Origin: Akkermansiaceae bacterium UBA1506
GTDB taxonomy: Bacteria > Verrucomicrobiota > Verrucomicrobiia > Verrucomicrobiales > DEV007
DNA: 25,436 nucleotides
Assembly: GCA_002323995.1 (NCBI GenBank)
Contig: DCQY01000004.1
Coordinates: forward strand, 76,264-101,699
Direction of reading: 5' to 3'
Shown here: positions 9,164-17,317 of the stretch, piece by piece
How positions within the stretch are numbered: the stretch's first letter is position 1
Layout of the letters: every line of letters begins with the position of its first letter
The notes under the pieces: generated by a model
Told to the model about the DNA's origin: nothing
What the model saw: the letters and a program-made list of their open reading frames with translations, nothing else
Database searches by the model: none
Position numbers and translations under genes: made by a program

Positions 9164-10756
9164 ATGATGCGTGCTTTGTTTTTATTCGGGTGGTTGTTTT
9201 TCGCTTTTCAGGGAGTGGCTCTCGGTGATGGGCGCCCTAACATTCTTTTCTGTTTTTCCGATGATTGGGGGCGATACGCCAGCATCTATCGTGACCCAAG
9301 TCGTCCGGGGTTTAACGATGTGATCGAAACACCGGCACTGGACGAGATCGGAAGCAGCGGTGTTGTCTTCAACAACGCGTTTGTTAGTGCCCCCAGTTGC
9401 AAGCCGTGCCGCGCGTCTGTGACCACGGGCATGCCTTTTTATCGTTGTGGTAGTGAGGCCTTCCTCCATAGTCAGGAATTTGGCAAAGCAGAAGACCCTT
9501 ATAAGGCTTTGCCGGGCTTTTCAGAATTGTTGGTGCGTGGTGGTTATCACGTGATGCACTGGGGAAAAACAACCAGCAAGCCAGCCAAGCGAGTGGATCG
9601 GACACATCACCTGCCGATCTGCTATTTCTCACAGGCAGTTTCCGAAGCGGAAGACAAAGAGGCGAGGAAAGAAGAAATTCTCTCATTTGTCCGTTCCAAC
9701 TTCAGTTCGTTCCTCGATGACCAGTCGGACGGGAAGCCGTTCTTCTATTGGTTTGGACCTCACAATTCACACCGGCAGTGGACACGGGGATCGGGCAGAG
9801 ATATCTGGGGCCTCGATCCGGACTCCCTGGAAGGAAAGATGCCGGCGTTCCTGCCCGATGTTCACGAGGTGCGCGAAGACATTGCCGACTACCTCGGCGA
9901 AGCGCTGGCGTGGGATCATATGCTTAACGAACTGCTTCTCGAATTGAAGGCTCGAGGAGAACTGGAGAACACGCTCATCATTGTTTCAGGTGATCACGGA
10001 ATGCCCGGGATGCCTCGCGGGAAATGCAACCTCCACGACTTTGGCTCAATGGTTTCACTTCTCGTCAGCTGGCCTGGGAGCGTGGAGGGCGGCCGGAAAG
10101 TGGATGACTTCGTCAGCCTGATGGACATCGCACCGACCGTCCTCGAAGCAGCGGGAGTGGAACCACCTGAGCACATGTTGGCGAAGAGTTTCATGAACGT
10201 GCTGAAGTCCGGAGAGAGTGGAATCGTGGAGCCCGAAAGGGATCACGTTATTATCGGCCGCGAGCGACATGTCGGGCAGTCTCAGAAGGATCGTGAGCCT
10301 TATGCCTCAAGGGCCATTCGGACCGCTGACTTTCTGTTGATTCGAAACTTTAAGCCGGAGCGCCTGCCCATGGGAGTGGTCTATGATGAGAATGCGAGCG
10401 CCGGGGATCTCCTTCAAAATCACTACCTGGCCTATCCTGACATGGACGCGAGTCCGACCAAGGTTTTCCTGATGACGAACCGGGAATCCTATTCGGAATA
10501 CTATGACTATGCCTTCGCTGCGAGGCCGGAGTTTGAGCTCTACGATTTGCAAAATGATCCGGACCAGGTCAACAACGTCGCGTCCAGTCCTGAGTATGCG
10601 ACACGACTGGAAGAGCTGACGGATCGCATGATGCAGATTCTCGAGGAGACAGATGATCCACGCGTGATTGGCGACGGCAAGGCCTTCGATCGAATTCCGT
10701 ATGTTGATCCAGATTATCCTGCCAAGGAATGGTCAAAGAGAGAGCTGAAGTTTTAG
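9164..10756 (+). CDS. Sulfamidase-like (N-sulfoglucosamine sulfohydrolase-type) S1 sulfatase with CKPCR motif
   Basis: A 530-aa exported sulfatase. A signal peptide spans about residues 1-22. CFSDDWGRYAS gives the N-terminal metal ligands. The maturation motif is C79-K-P-C82-R (bases 9398-9412): the usual Ser is a second Cys, while Cys, Pro and Arg are kept, so it still fits the minimal CxPxR pattern. GKTT replaces GKWH. WFGPHNSHRQW, VSGDHGMPGMPRGKCNLHDFG and RAIRTADFLLIRNFKPERLPMG are typical of the heparan-N-sulfatase-like branch (S1_8-like). The gene at 14875 is a relative of the same type with a normal CGPSR motif. It could act on N- or O-sulfated amino sugars; the true substrate is not known. 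Confidence 0.92.
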   Translation: MMRALFLFGWLFFAFQGVALGDGRPNILFCFSDDWGRYASIYRDPSRPGFNDVIETPALDEIGSSGVVFNNAFVSAPSCKPCRASVTTGMPFYRCGSEAFLHSQEFGKAEDPYKALPGFSELLVRGGYHVMHWGKTTSKPAKRVDRTHHLPICYFSQAVSEAEDKEARKEEILSFVRSNFSSFLDDQSDGKPFFYWFGPHNSHRQWTRGSGRDIWGLDPDSLEGKMPAFLPDVHEVREDIADYLGEALAWDHMLNELLLELKARGELENTLIIVSGDHGMPGMPRGKCNLHDFGSMVSLLVSWPGSVEGGRKVDDFVSLMDIAPTVLEAAGVEPPEHMLAKSFMNVLKSGESGIVEPERDHVIIGRERHVGQSQKDREPYASRAIRTADFLLIRNFKPERLPMGVVYDENASAGDLLQNHYLAYPDMDASPTKVFLMTNRESYSEYYDYAFAARPEFELYDLQNDPDQVNNVASSPEYATRLEELTDRMMQILEETDDPRVIGDGKAFDRIPYVDPDYPAKEWSKRELKF

Positions 10757-10781
10757 GCCCTTCTTTCTCTAGCCGTAGGGT

Positions 10782-10826
10782 ATGAAGCTGCTTGTTTTCT
10801 GGTTTGTTGTTTTCATTTGTGCTTAG
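10782..10826 (+). other. 14-residue signal-peptide-like mini-ORF in a 147-base gap
   Basis: In the gap between two sulfatases an ATG opens MKLLVFWFVVFICA and then a TAG. It looks like the front of a signal peptide with nothing behind it: the frame after the TAG shows no sulfatase similarity. It could be chance, a remnant of a lost gene, or a short leader peptide. No other feature is visible in the gap 10757-10903. Confidence 0.2.
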
Positions 10827-10903
10827 TCTCTTCGTGGCCAAAACTCACTAAAAAATGTCTACCTCAGTCAATCCTTGCTGGGCATGATCGAGTTACGTAA
10901 TTC

Positions 10904-12952
10904 ATGGTCAGCTTTATGTTTTTGCTTCGTCTAACTTCTTTCACCGCACTTTTTTTTGCGGTTTCTTTTGCTTCTGAGGCTCCCCGCACACCTAATGTCA
11001 TTTTCTTCCTAGTCGATGATCTCGGGCAACGCGATATTGGCTGCTATGGTAGCGAGTTCCATGAAACGCCAGCCATCGACCAGTTGGCGAAGGACGGGAT
11101 GCTCTTCGCCAATGCCTACGCGACTTGCCATGTCTGCTCGCCGAGCAGGGCCAGCATCCTGACGGGCAAATACCCGGGGCGGACCAATTTAACAGAGTGG
11201 CTCGGAGGACGACCTGAGCGAGATTACGAACCGTTACATCATGGAGAAAAGCTGACCGCGCTTCCAGATGAAGAAGTGACCCTGGCCGAAACGCTCAAGA
11301 GTCACGGCTACGCCACTGCCAACTATGGCAAAGCTCATCTGAGAGTGGATCCGAAGACTTACGGGTTTGACGAAGCGATCACGGGGTGGGTGCGATCCTA
11401 TCACTATCCTTTCGGCAACGAATACAATGAAGCGCTGCCGGCGGCGGAGGGGGACTACTACACCGACAAGTTGACGGACGCGGCGCTGGACTTTATCGAG
11501 CGGAACCGGGATCAACCATTCTTCGTGCACCTTGAGCACTTCGCGGTGCACGATCCCATCCAGGGGCGCCCGGACCTAGTTGAGAAATACCGCAGGAAGC
11601 TCGAAGCGATGCCGGAGATGCAGGGCCCGGATTTCATTCTCGAAGCCAATCCGGACGGTCCCGCGTTATCGCAGGAGGAACTCATCGCGCTGATGGAAGA
11701 CGACGATCAGCGGGCGCACCAGGACGCGCGAGTCTGGTGGGTGAAACAAAAGCAGGACAATGTGGAGTTCGCCGGCATGCTCGAGGCGACCGATGAAAGC
11801 CTTGGCCGCATCCGTGAAAAGCTTCGCGAGCTGGGATTGGAGGAAAACACCATCATTGTTTTCACGGCGGACAATGGAGGGATGGCAGCCTCAAATCAGT
11901 ATCGGGGTATCGGTCACGACCGCGAGTTTCTCGACTCGAAGTTTGCCTCCTCCAATCTTCCGTTACGTGGCGCGAAGGGCTGGAACTATGAAGGAGGACT
12001 TCGTGTCCCTTTGATCGTGCACTGGCCCGGCCTCACTGAACCCAACTCTACCTCAGATGCCGTTGTGACGGGAACGGACTACTACCCTACGCTGCTTGAG
12101 ATGATGGGGCTTCCTGCTGTACCGGATCAACACGTCGATGGAGAGAGCTTTGCCTCGGCTTTGAAGGGGGAGGCCTATGATCGCGGTCCGGTTTTCTGGC
12201 ACTTTCCCCACTACAGTAATCACGGCTACCAGAGTCCCGGTGGAGCGATCCGGTCCGGAGATTACAAATTGCTCGAATATTACGAGAACGGCACGGTGCA
12301 GCTCTTCGACCTCGCGAATGATCTTGGGGAGCAGAATGACCTGTCGAAGGAACATCCCGAAATTGTTGCAGAGTTGAAACAGCAGTTCCACGACTGGCGA
12401 GATGAGGTGGATGCGAAAATGCCGTATCCAAAGACTGCAACGTCTCAGCCGGCGCCGGGTGCTCGTGTTGCGGCACCACCGACTGCGGAGACAAGGAACC
12501 GGGGAGTCGGAGCGGTCCTCTTAAGCGAAGACTTACCGAAGTCAGTCGAACTTTTCGCGCCGGGCTGGACCGTCAAAGACTGGGGTGGGCCGGCCATGAA
12601 ACCGGGACTGCGCGAGGCGTGGAGTGGACGGCGCGCTGTGTTGTTGACACATCCGAAGAATAAGGAAGAGCCTTGCACATTGTCAAAAAATGTGTCGGTG
12701 CCTGAAGGTAAAACAACGACCCTGAAAGTGGAGGTGAATAATCACCCTAAAGGAGACTGGCTTTTGGCTATCTGCATTGATGGCGAAGAAGTCCTGAAGA
12801 AAATCATAGAGGAACAGACGTGGCAACTAGTTGAGTTGGATCTCAGTGCCTACGAAGGAAAAACGATTCAGATCGATCTCGAGAACCGGCTCAACGATGC
12901 CTGGAAATTTGAGGCAGGCTACTGGAGTGGTCTGGAGGTTGTTTTGGAATAG
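10904..12952 (+). CDS. Large S1 sulfatase (S1_16-like) with C-terminal beta-sandwich module
   Basis: At 682 aa this is the longest sulfatase here. The signal peptide ends around residue 24; a second in-frame ATG four codons in would also work. The catalytic part has VDDLGQRD, canonical CSPSR with C78 (bases 11135-11137), GKAHLR in place of GKWHLG (Lys and His kept, Trp lost), HFAVHDPI and TADNGG. It is clearly paralogous to the gene at 5794: both share FHETP, CSPSRA and LTGKYPGR or LLGKYPGR blocks and DPxxGxxxxxxKY-type segments. An insert around residues 240-290 is rich in Glu and Asp. Residues about 530-682 are a separate beta-rich module (LKVEVNNHPKGDW, LVELDLSAYEGKTIQIDLENR), which I do not recognise by name; it is probably carbohydrate-binding. 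Confidence 0.93.
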   Translation: MVSFMFLLRLTSFTALFFAVSFASEAPRTPNVIFFLVDDLGQRDIGCYGSEFHETPAIDQLAKDGMLFANAYATCHVCSPSRASILTGKYPGRTNLTEWLGGRPERDYEPLHHGEKLTALPDEEVTLAETLKSHGYATANYGKAHLRVDPKTYGFDEAITGWVRSYHYPFGNEYNEALPAAEGDYYTDKLTDAALDFIERNRDQPFFVHLEHFAVHDPIQGRPDLVEKYRRKLEAMPEMQGPDFILEANPDGPALSQEELIALMEDDDQRAHQDARVWWVKQKQDNVEFAGMLEATDESLGRIREKLRELGLEENTIIVFTADNGGMAASNQYRGIGHDREFLDSKFASSNLPLRGAKGWNYEGGLRVPLIVHWPGLTEPNSTSDAVVTGTDYYPTLLEMMGLPAVPDQHVDGESFASALKGEAYDRGPVFWHFPHYSNHGYQSPGGAIRSGDYKLLEYYENGTVQLFDLANDLGEQNDLSKEHPEIVAELKQQFHDWRDEVDAKMPYPKTATSQPAPGARVAAPPTAETRNRGVGAVLLSEDLPKSVELFAPGWTVKDWGGPAMKPGLREAWSGRRAVLLTHPKNKEEPCTLSKNVSVPEGKTTTLKVEVNNHPKGDWLLAICIDGEEVLKKIIEEQTWQLVELDLSAYEGKTIQIDLENRLNDAWKFEAGYWSGLEVVLE

Positions 12953-13024
12953 ATGGCCAGAATCCACCAAAAAACGGCTCGTCAATTCAAGGGTCATTCG
13001 GAAAGATAAGTTCTGTCGCTTTTA

Positions 13025-13037
13025 TTAGGTTACCTAA
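13025..13037. repeat. 13-nt perfect palindrome just before a start codon
   Basis: TTAGGT-T-ACCTAA is a perfect inverted repeat with a single central base, ending 2 bases before the ATG at 13040. Its AGG is the only Shine-Dalgarno-like stretch for that gene. It could be an operator half-site pair or chance. Confidence 0.25.
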
Positions 13038-13039
13038 CG

Positions 13040-14872
13040 ATGAAAAGAATATTACTGCTCCTACTTCTGCCCTTGCTTCAATCGGTCACGCTCCTTCCTG
13101 CAGAAGATCGGCCCAATGTCATTGTCGTAATCACTGACGATCAAGGGTATCCGGATCTCTCCTGTCACGGAAATCCGGTTTTAAAGACACCTCATCTCGA
13201 TGAGTTGCATCGCCAGAGTGTCAGGATGACGGACTTTCATGTTGCGCCGATGTGCACACCAACGCGGGGGCAGTTGCTGACAGGGCTGGATGCGGCTCGC
13301 AACGGGGCAATCAACGTCAGTAGCGGGCGCACTCTGTTGAGGGCCGATTTGCCTACCATGGCCGATCTGCTCAGGAGGGCTGGTTATCAAACAGGCATTT
13401 TCGGCAAATGGCACTTGGGCGACAATTTTCCGTTTCGTCCGCAAGACCGCGGATTCGGGGAATCCCTGTGGTTCCCCTCGTCCCACATCAACTCCACTCC
13501 TGATGTGTGGAACAATGACTACTTTGACGATACTTACATGCGAAATGGTGAGCGTGAACCTTATGAGGGATACTGCACCGATGTTTTCTTTGATGAAGCG
13601 ATCAAATGGATGGCGAATCGAGTTGGCGAAGAGGAGCCATTTTTCGCCTACATTCCCACCAACGCGCCGCATGGGCCTTACTGGGTGCCAAAGAAGTATC
13701 GCGACGCGATGACGAAGGAGTTTTCCGCTGCCCACGCGGATGGCCGGGTGGGTTGGTTTGAAGAAGGCTTACGTTACAAGCTCATCACCTTTCTTGCGAT
13801 GATTGCCAACATTGACGACAACATCGGCAAGCTGACGCAATTCCTTGATGAGTCGGGTATCGCAGACAACACAATCCTAATCTTTTTAACCGACAACGGC
13901 AGCACTATGGGTGAGCGCTACTACGACGCCGGGATGCGCGGTCGCAAAACTCAGCTTTGGGAAGGAGGTCACCGCGTGCCTTGCTTTGTGCGATGGCCTG
14001 AAGGGGGATTTGGGGAACCCCGCGATTTGGAAGGTTTGACCCAAGTGCAGGATTTGCTACCAACCATTCTGGATTTCTGTGAGGTAAAAAGCGGAAGGAA
14101 TTTTGATGGCATTAGTCTAGCCGGTGCCATGCGCGGAGAAGAGTTGGTGCCCGAAGATCGCATGATCGTGATCAATTACAGTCGCATGCCTCGGCTCGAT
14201 TACCCGATGCCGGATAGTCCCTCGGTGATGCGTCGTGAAGGCGCTGGAGTGCTTTGGAAGCGGTGGCGATTGCTGGAAGATAAGGAACTTTATGATCTCG
14301 CCAGCGATCCGAAGCAGGCGCGAAACGTGATTGCTGAGCATCCCGAAGTGGTCAAGAAGATGCGCGCTGAGCTGGATACCTGGTGGGAGGAGGTGGGTTC
14401 GATGGCGAATGAGCCTCAGCCTGTCGTGATTGGGCATGAGGCGGAGAATCCCATGATGTTGACGGCGTGTGAGTGGCTTGATGTGTTCATCGATCAACAG
14501 GGCCAGATTCGCAGAGGCATACGCAAGAACGGCTGGTGGGAGTTGGAGGTGGCGGAACCAGGCGAGTACGAGTTTGAACTGCGTCGCTTCCCTCGAGAGT
14601 CCGGTTTAGCAATCAATGCAGCTTCGCCTCGAACCGAAATCGCGGATGGTGTCTTTGAGGAAGGTCGCGCTATACCGATTAAGAAGGCAAGGATGCAGAT
14701 CGGTACTGAGCCAGCAAAAATGAAGACCGTGAAACCTGGCGACGAGTCAGCTATTTTTTCTGCGACACTGAAATCTGGTCATACGAGGCTTTACACTTGG
14801 TTTCTTGGGGAAATTGGCGAGCCCCTCGTGGGGGCTTACTATGTCTACGTCAACCGGAAGAAATCCATCTGA
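13040..14872 (+). CDS. S1-family sulfatase with CTPTR motif and C-terminal extension
   Basis: A 610-aa exported sulfatase. The signal peptide MKRILLLLLLPLLQSVTLLPA is very leucine-rich. TDDQGYPD provides metal ligands; the maturation motif is C72-T-P-T-R (bases 13253-13267), with Thr for Ser, still within CxPxR. GKWHLG, TNAPHGPYW and LTDNGSTMGERYYDAGMRGRK are intact, so activity is expected. Residues about 460-610 form an extra region (GHEAENPMMLTACEW, NGWWELEVAEPGEYEFELRRFP) that looks like a beta-sandwich and is seen behind arylsulfatase domains in PVC and Bacteroidota proteins; its role is not known to me. The stop is 2 bases before the next ATG, the tightest junction in the run. Confidence 0.94.
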   Translation: MKRILLLLLLPLLQSVTLLPAEDRPNVIVVITDDQGYPDLSCHGNPVLKTPHLDELHRQSVRMTDFHVAPMCTPTRGQLLTGLDAARNGAINVSSGRTLLRADLPTMADLLRRAGYQTGIFGKWHLGDNFPFRPQDRGFGESLWFPSSHINSTPDVWNNDYFDDTYMRNGEREPYEGYCTDVFFDEAIKWMANRVGEEEPFFAYIPTNAPHGPYWVPKKYRDAMTKEFSAAHADGRVGWFEEGLRYKLITFLAMIANIDDNIGKLTQFLDESGIADNTILIFLTDNGSTMGERYYDAGMRGRKTQLWEGGHRVPCFVRWPEGGFGEPRDLEGLTQVQDLLPTILDFCEVKSGRNFDGISLAGAMRGEELVPEDRMIVINYSRMPRLDYPMPDSPSVMRREGAGVLWKRWRLLEDKELYDLASDPKQARNVIAEHPEVVKKMRAELDTWWEEVGSMANEPQPVVIGHEAENPMMLTACEWLDVFIDQQGQIRRGIRKNGWWELEVAEPGEYEFELRRFPRESGLAINAASPRTEIADGVFEEGRAIPIKKARMQIGTEPAKMKTVKPGDESAIFSATLKSGHTRLYTWFLGEIGEPLVGAYYVYVNRKKSI

Positions 14873-14874
14873 CC

Positions 14875-16374
14875 ATGAAACTTTTTCTTCTCCTTTTCTC
14901 TCCATTGCTTCTTTTCGCGGTTGTGAAAGCGACTGCTGATGAGCGACCAAATATCCTCTTCTGTATCTCCGACGATCAGTCTTATTATCACACCGGCGCT
15001 AGTGGCGACCCCGTCATTGAAACACCAGCTTTTGACCGTATCGCAAGTGAAGGCCTTCGTTTCGTTAATGCTTTCTGTGATGCACCCACTTGCGGCCCAT
15101 CGCGGAGTGCCATCCTGACAGGGCAGCCAATCTGGCGACTGGAGGAGGCAGGGAATATTCACAGCACTTTGCCAGCCAAGTTCACCACCTACACGGAGTT
15201 ATTGGCTAAAGCAGGATACCATGTTGGCTTTACCGGCAAAGGTTGGAGTCCCGGTCGGCTCGAACCAGGTGGGCGCTCACAGAACCCGGCGGGAATCGAA
15301 TTTTCCGAGCGAACAGCGAAAGCACCGTTCAAGATGATGAGGAACACGGACTACGCTGGAAACTTTGAGGGATTTCTCGATGCGACCGGTGAAGACCAGC
15401 CTTTTTGTTTCTGGCTAGGAACTTCTGAACCCCACCGAGGTTACGAGGGCGGGATCGGAAAGCGAACGGGTAAGGATCCCGGTAAGGTGGTGGTTCCGCC
15501 TATTTTTCCTGATAACGACATTATTCGAAATGACATTCTCGATTACTTGACCGAAATCGAAACCTTCGATCAGCAGGTCGCTCGAGCAATTGCGTTACTT
15601 GAGTCTCGGGGAGAATTGGACAACACGCTGGTTGTAATTACCAGCGATCATGGCATGCCTTTTCCACGAGCTAAGGCGAGCCTTTATGATGCGGGAACGC
15701 GAGTGCCACTTGCGATGCGCTGGCCGGAAGGGATCATCGAGCCGGGACGTGACATTGAAGCTTTCGTCAATCTCAGTGACCTAGCACCTACGTTTCTTGA
15801 GGTGGTGGGCCTTGAGGTTCCTGAAATGATGGTGGCGAAAAGTGTTGCTGAAATCCTTGGGAATAAACCCGTTGAAGATAGATCGGCCGCATTCGTTGCC
15901 ATGGAACGGCACGACGGTTGTCGTAAGGGTGGTAAAGGCTATCCCTGTCGCGCCATTCGCACGGCAGACTATCTTTACATCCACAACTTTGAACCAACCC
16001 GCTGGCCTTCTGGTTCACCGGATGCTTCTGTTTGCGCGCGAGCGCTTCCGTATGGGGAGATCGACACCGCCCCCACGAAGACTTTCCTGATGGAGAATGC
16101 CAACGTCGACCGCTATGCCAAGTTGGCGGCGCTGGCTTTTGGGATGAGACCTTCGGAGGAACTCTACGATCTCAAGAACGATCCGTGGCAGATGAATAAC
16201 CTAGCTGGAAGCGATGCTGTAAAAGTGATTCAGTCAGAGATGCGACAGCGCCTGTTTGGTCATCTCAAAGCGACGAGAGATCCTCGCGTCGTTGGCGGGA
16301 CGGTGGATTGGGACTATTATCCATATTACGGTTTGAGAAAGAACAAAGAATGGACGGTAGACCCGAAGCCCTGA
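14875..16374 (+). CDS. Sulfamidase-like (S1_8-type) S1 sulfatase
   Basis: A 499-aa exported sulfatase. The ATG at 14875 is chosen because the residues from MKLFLLLFSPLLLFAVVKATA form a signal peptide and it sits 2 bases after the previous stop; the longer frame from 14797 runs into the upstream gene. Motifs: CISDDQSYYH, canonical CGPSR with C73 (bases 15091-15093), GKGWSPG in the GKWH position (typical of this branch), GTSEPHRGYE, TSDHGMPFPRAKASLYDAGTR and RAIRTADYLYIHNFEPTRWPSG. These blocks match the N-sulfoglucosamine sulfohydrolase-like group and the gene at 9164. It is the last sulfatase of the run. Confidence 0.93.
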   Translation: MKLFLLLFSPLLLFAVVKATADERPNILFCISDDQSYYHTGASGDPVIETPAFDRIASEGLRFVNAFCDAPTCGPSRSAILTGQPIWRLEEAGNIHSTLPAKFTTYTELLAKAGYHVGFTGKGWSPGRLEPGGRSQNPAGIEFSERTAKAPFKMMRNTDYAGNFEGFLDATGEDQPFCFWLGTSEPHRGYEGGIGKRTGKDPGKVVVPPIFPDNDIIRNDILDYLTEIETFDQQVARAIALLESRGELDNTLVVITSDHGMPFPRAKASLYDAGTRVPLAMRWPEGIIEPGRDIEAFVNLSDLAPTFLEVVGLEVPEMMVAKSVAEILGNKPVEDRSAAFVAMERHDGCRKGGKGYPCRAIRTADYLYIHNFEPTRWPSGSPDASVCARALPYGEIDTAPTKTFLMENANVDRYAKLAALAFGMRPSEELYDLKNDPWQMNNLAGSDAVKVIQSEMRQRLFGHLKATRDPRVVGGTVDWDYYPYYGLRKNKEWTVDPKP

Positions 16375-16450
16375 AGTGGAAGAGAGCGATATGCCAGCTC
16401 TAACGAAGTTCGAAACCCAAGGCAAGATGTGGGGTTGAAATACTAGAACT

Positions 16451-16457
16451 GGAGGAG
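16451..16457 (+). promoter_or_regulatory. Consensus Shine-Dalgarno sequence
   Basis: GGAGGAG with 5 bases to the ATG at 16463 is the best ribosome binding site in the window and fixes the start of the lyase-like gene. The rest of the 88-base gap holds nothing I can recognise. Confidence 0.65.
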
Positions 16458-16462
16458 CTCCC

Positions 16463-17305
16463 ATGAAACCACTGCCCGTTTATCTCCTCGCCGTTGCCAT
16501 CGCCTGCATCACTATGTCTCTCTGGGCTCAGTCCTCGGATGAAGAGCGTAAAGCCCAAATTGAAGAACGCCGCCCTAAGGGTGATAATGATGACAGCTCT
16601 CGCTTACGGATTGATTTTGAAACGGTGGGGGAGGGCCCTGCCAAAGAGTTGCTCTCGAACGCTCGAATTTCCTTAGCCGAAGGTGAAGGCCTGGACGGTT
16701 CCGACGCCATTCGGGTGGCTTACATAGCCAATCCTCAAGGCAGTGAGCGGGTCCTTGCTTTGTTTCCGCTTGGCGAGGGAATGAAAGAAGCGTCGCTCTC
16801 GTTCGATGTGAAATTTGGGGAAGACTTTCAGTGGACGAAGGGCGGCAAATTGCACGGGTTGGGGCCGAAGAAAACGATCACTGGTGGTGCCAAACGGAAA
16901 CCGGAAAGCTGGAGTGCCCGCATAATGTGGCGGAAGGAAGGACGTGCCCAGAACTACCTCTACGATCAGAACCCATCAAAGACGTTTGGTGTTGGCGGGC
17001 GGACCAAAGAAGGTGTCTTCAAAGCCGGGCAGTGGCATCAGGTCGTGTTCGAGGTGCGCCTCAATGATCCCGGGAAAAGAAACGGCTGGGCTCGGATCAG
17101 GATCGACGGCAAAGAAGTGATGAAAACAGAAGGTGTCGAGTTTCGCGGCGAAGGAGGAGGCGAAACCGAGATTCAGCAGTTCATGTTCAGCACCTTTCAT
17201 GGAGGACAGTCGACCAGCTACTCGCCGGTCGATGAAAAAGGAAAGCCGACCACGGTCTATGCGTGGTTCGATAATTTTGAGGTTTTAGAAGGTAAGAGAG
17301 ACTAA
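16463..17305 (+). CDS. Secreted polysaccharide lyase family 14-like protein
   Basis: A 280-aa exported protein with signal peptide MKPLPVYLLAVAIACITMSLWAQ. The mature part is a single beta-jelly-roll-type domain with the block order of PL14 (alginate/glucuronan lyase) proteins: KGGKLHGLGP (residues 126-135), SARIMWRKEG (151-160), NYLYDQNP, an FKAGQWHQVVFEVRLN strand pair with GKRNGWARIRIDGKEV, then FMFSTFHGG (240-248) and WFDNFEVL at the end. Known PL14 enzymes cleave uronic-acid polymers by beta-elimination. Placed directly behind nine sulfatases, it may depolymerise the same substrate after or before desulfation. Activity is inferred; non-catalytic jelly-roll relatives exist. It ends 12 bases from the convergent gene with no terminator-like hairpin between them. 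Confidence 0.75.
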   Translation: MKPLPVYLLAVAIACITMSLWAQSSDEERKAQIEERRPKGDNDDSSRLRIDFETVGEGPAKELLSNARISLAEGEGLDGSDAIRVAYIANPQGSERVLALFPLGEGMKEASLSFDVKFGEDFQWTKGGKLHGLGPKKTITGGAKRKPESWSARIMWRKEGRAQNYLYDQNPSKTFGVGGRTKEGVFKAGQWHQVVFEVRLNDPGKRNGWARIRIDGKEVMKTEGVEFRGEGGGETEIQQFMFSTFHGGQSTSYSPVDEKGKPTTVYAWFDNFEVLEGKRD

Positions 17306-17317
17306 CGGGAGAGAGGA

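Noticed and set aside
14797..14874. N-terminal extension of the sulfatase at 14875
   Set aside because: It overlaps the preceding gene and would bury an obvious signal peptide.
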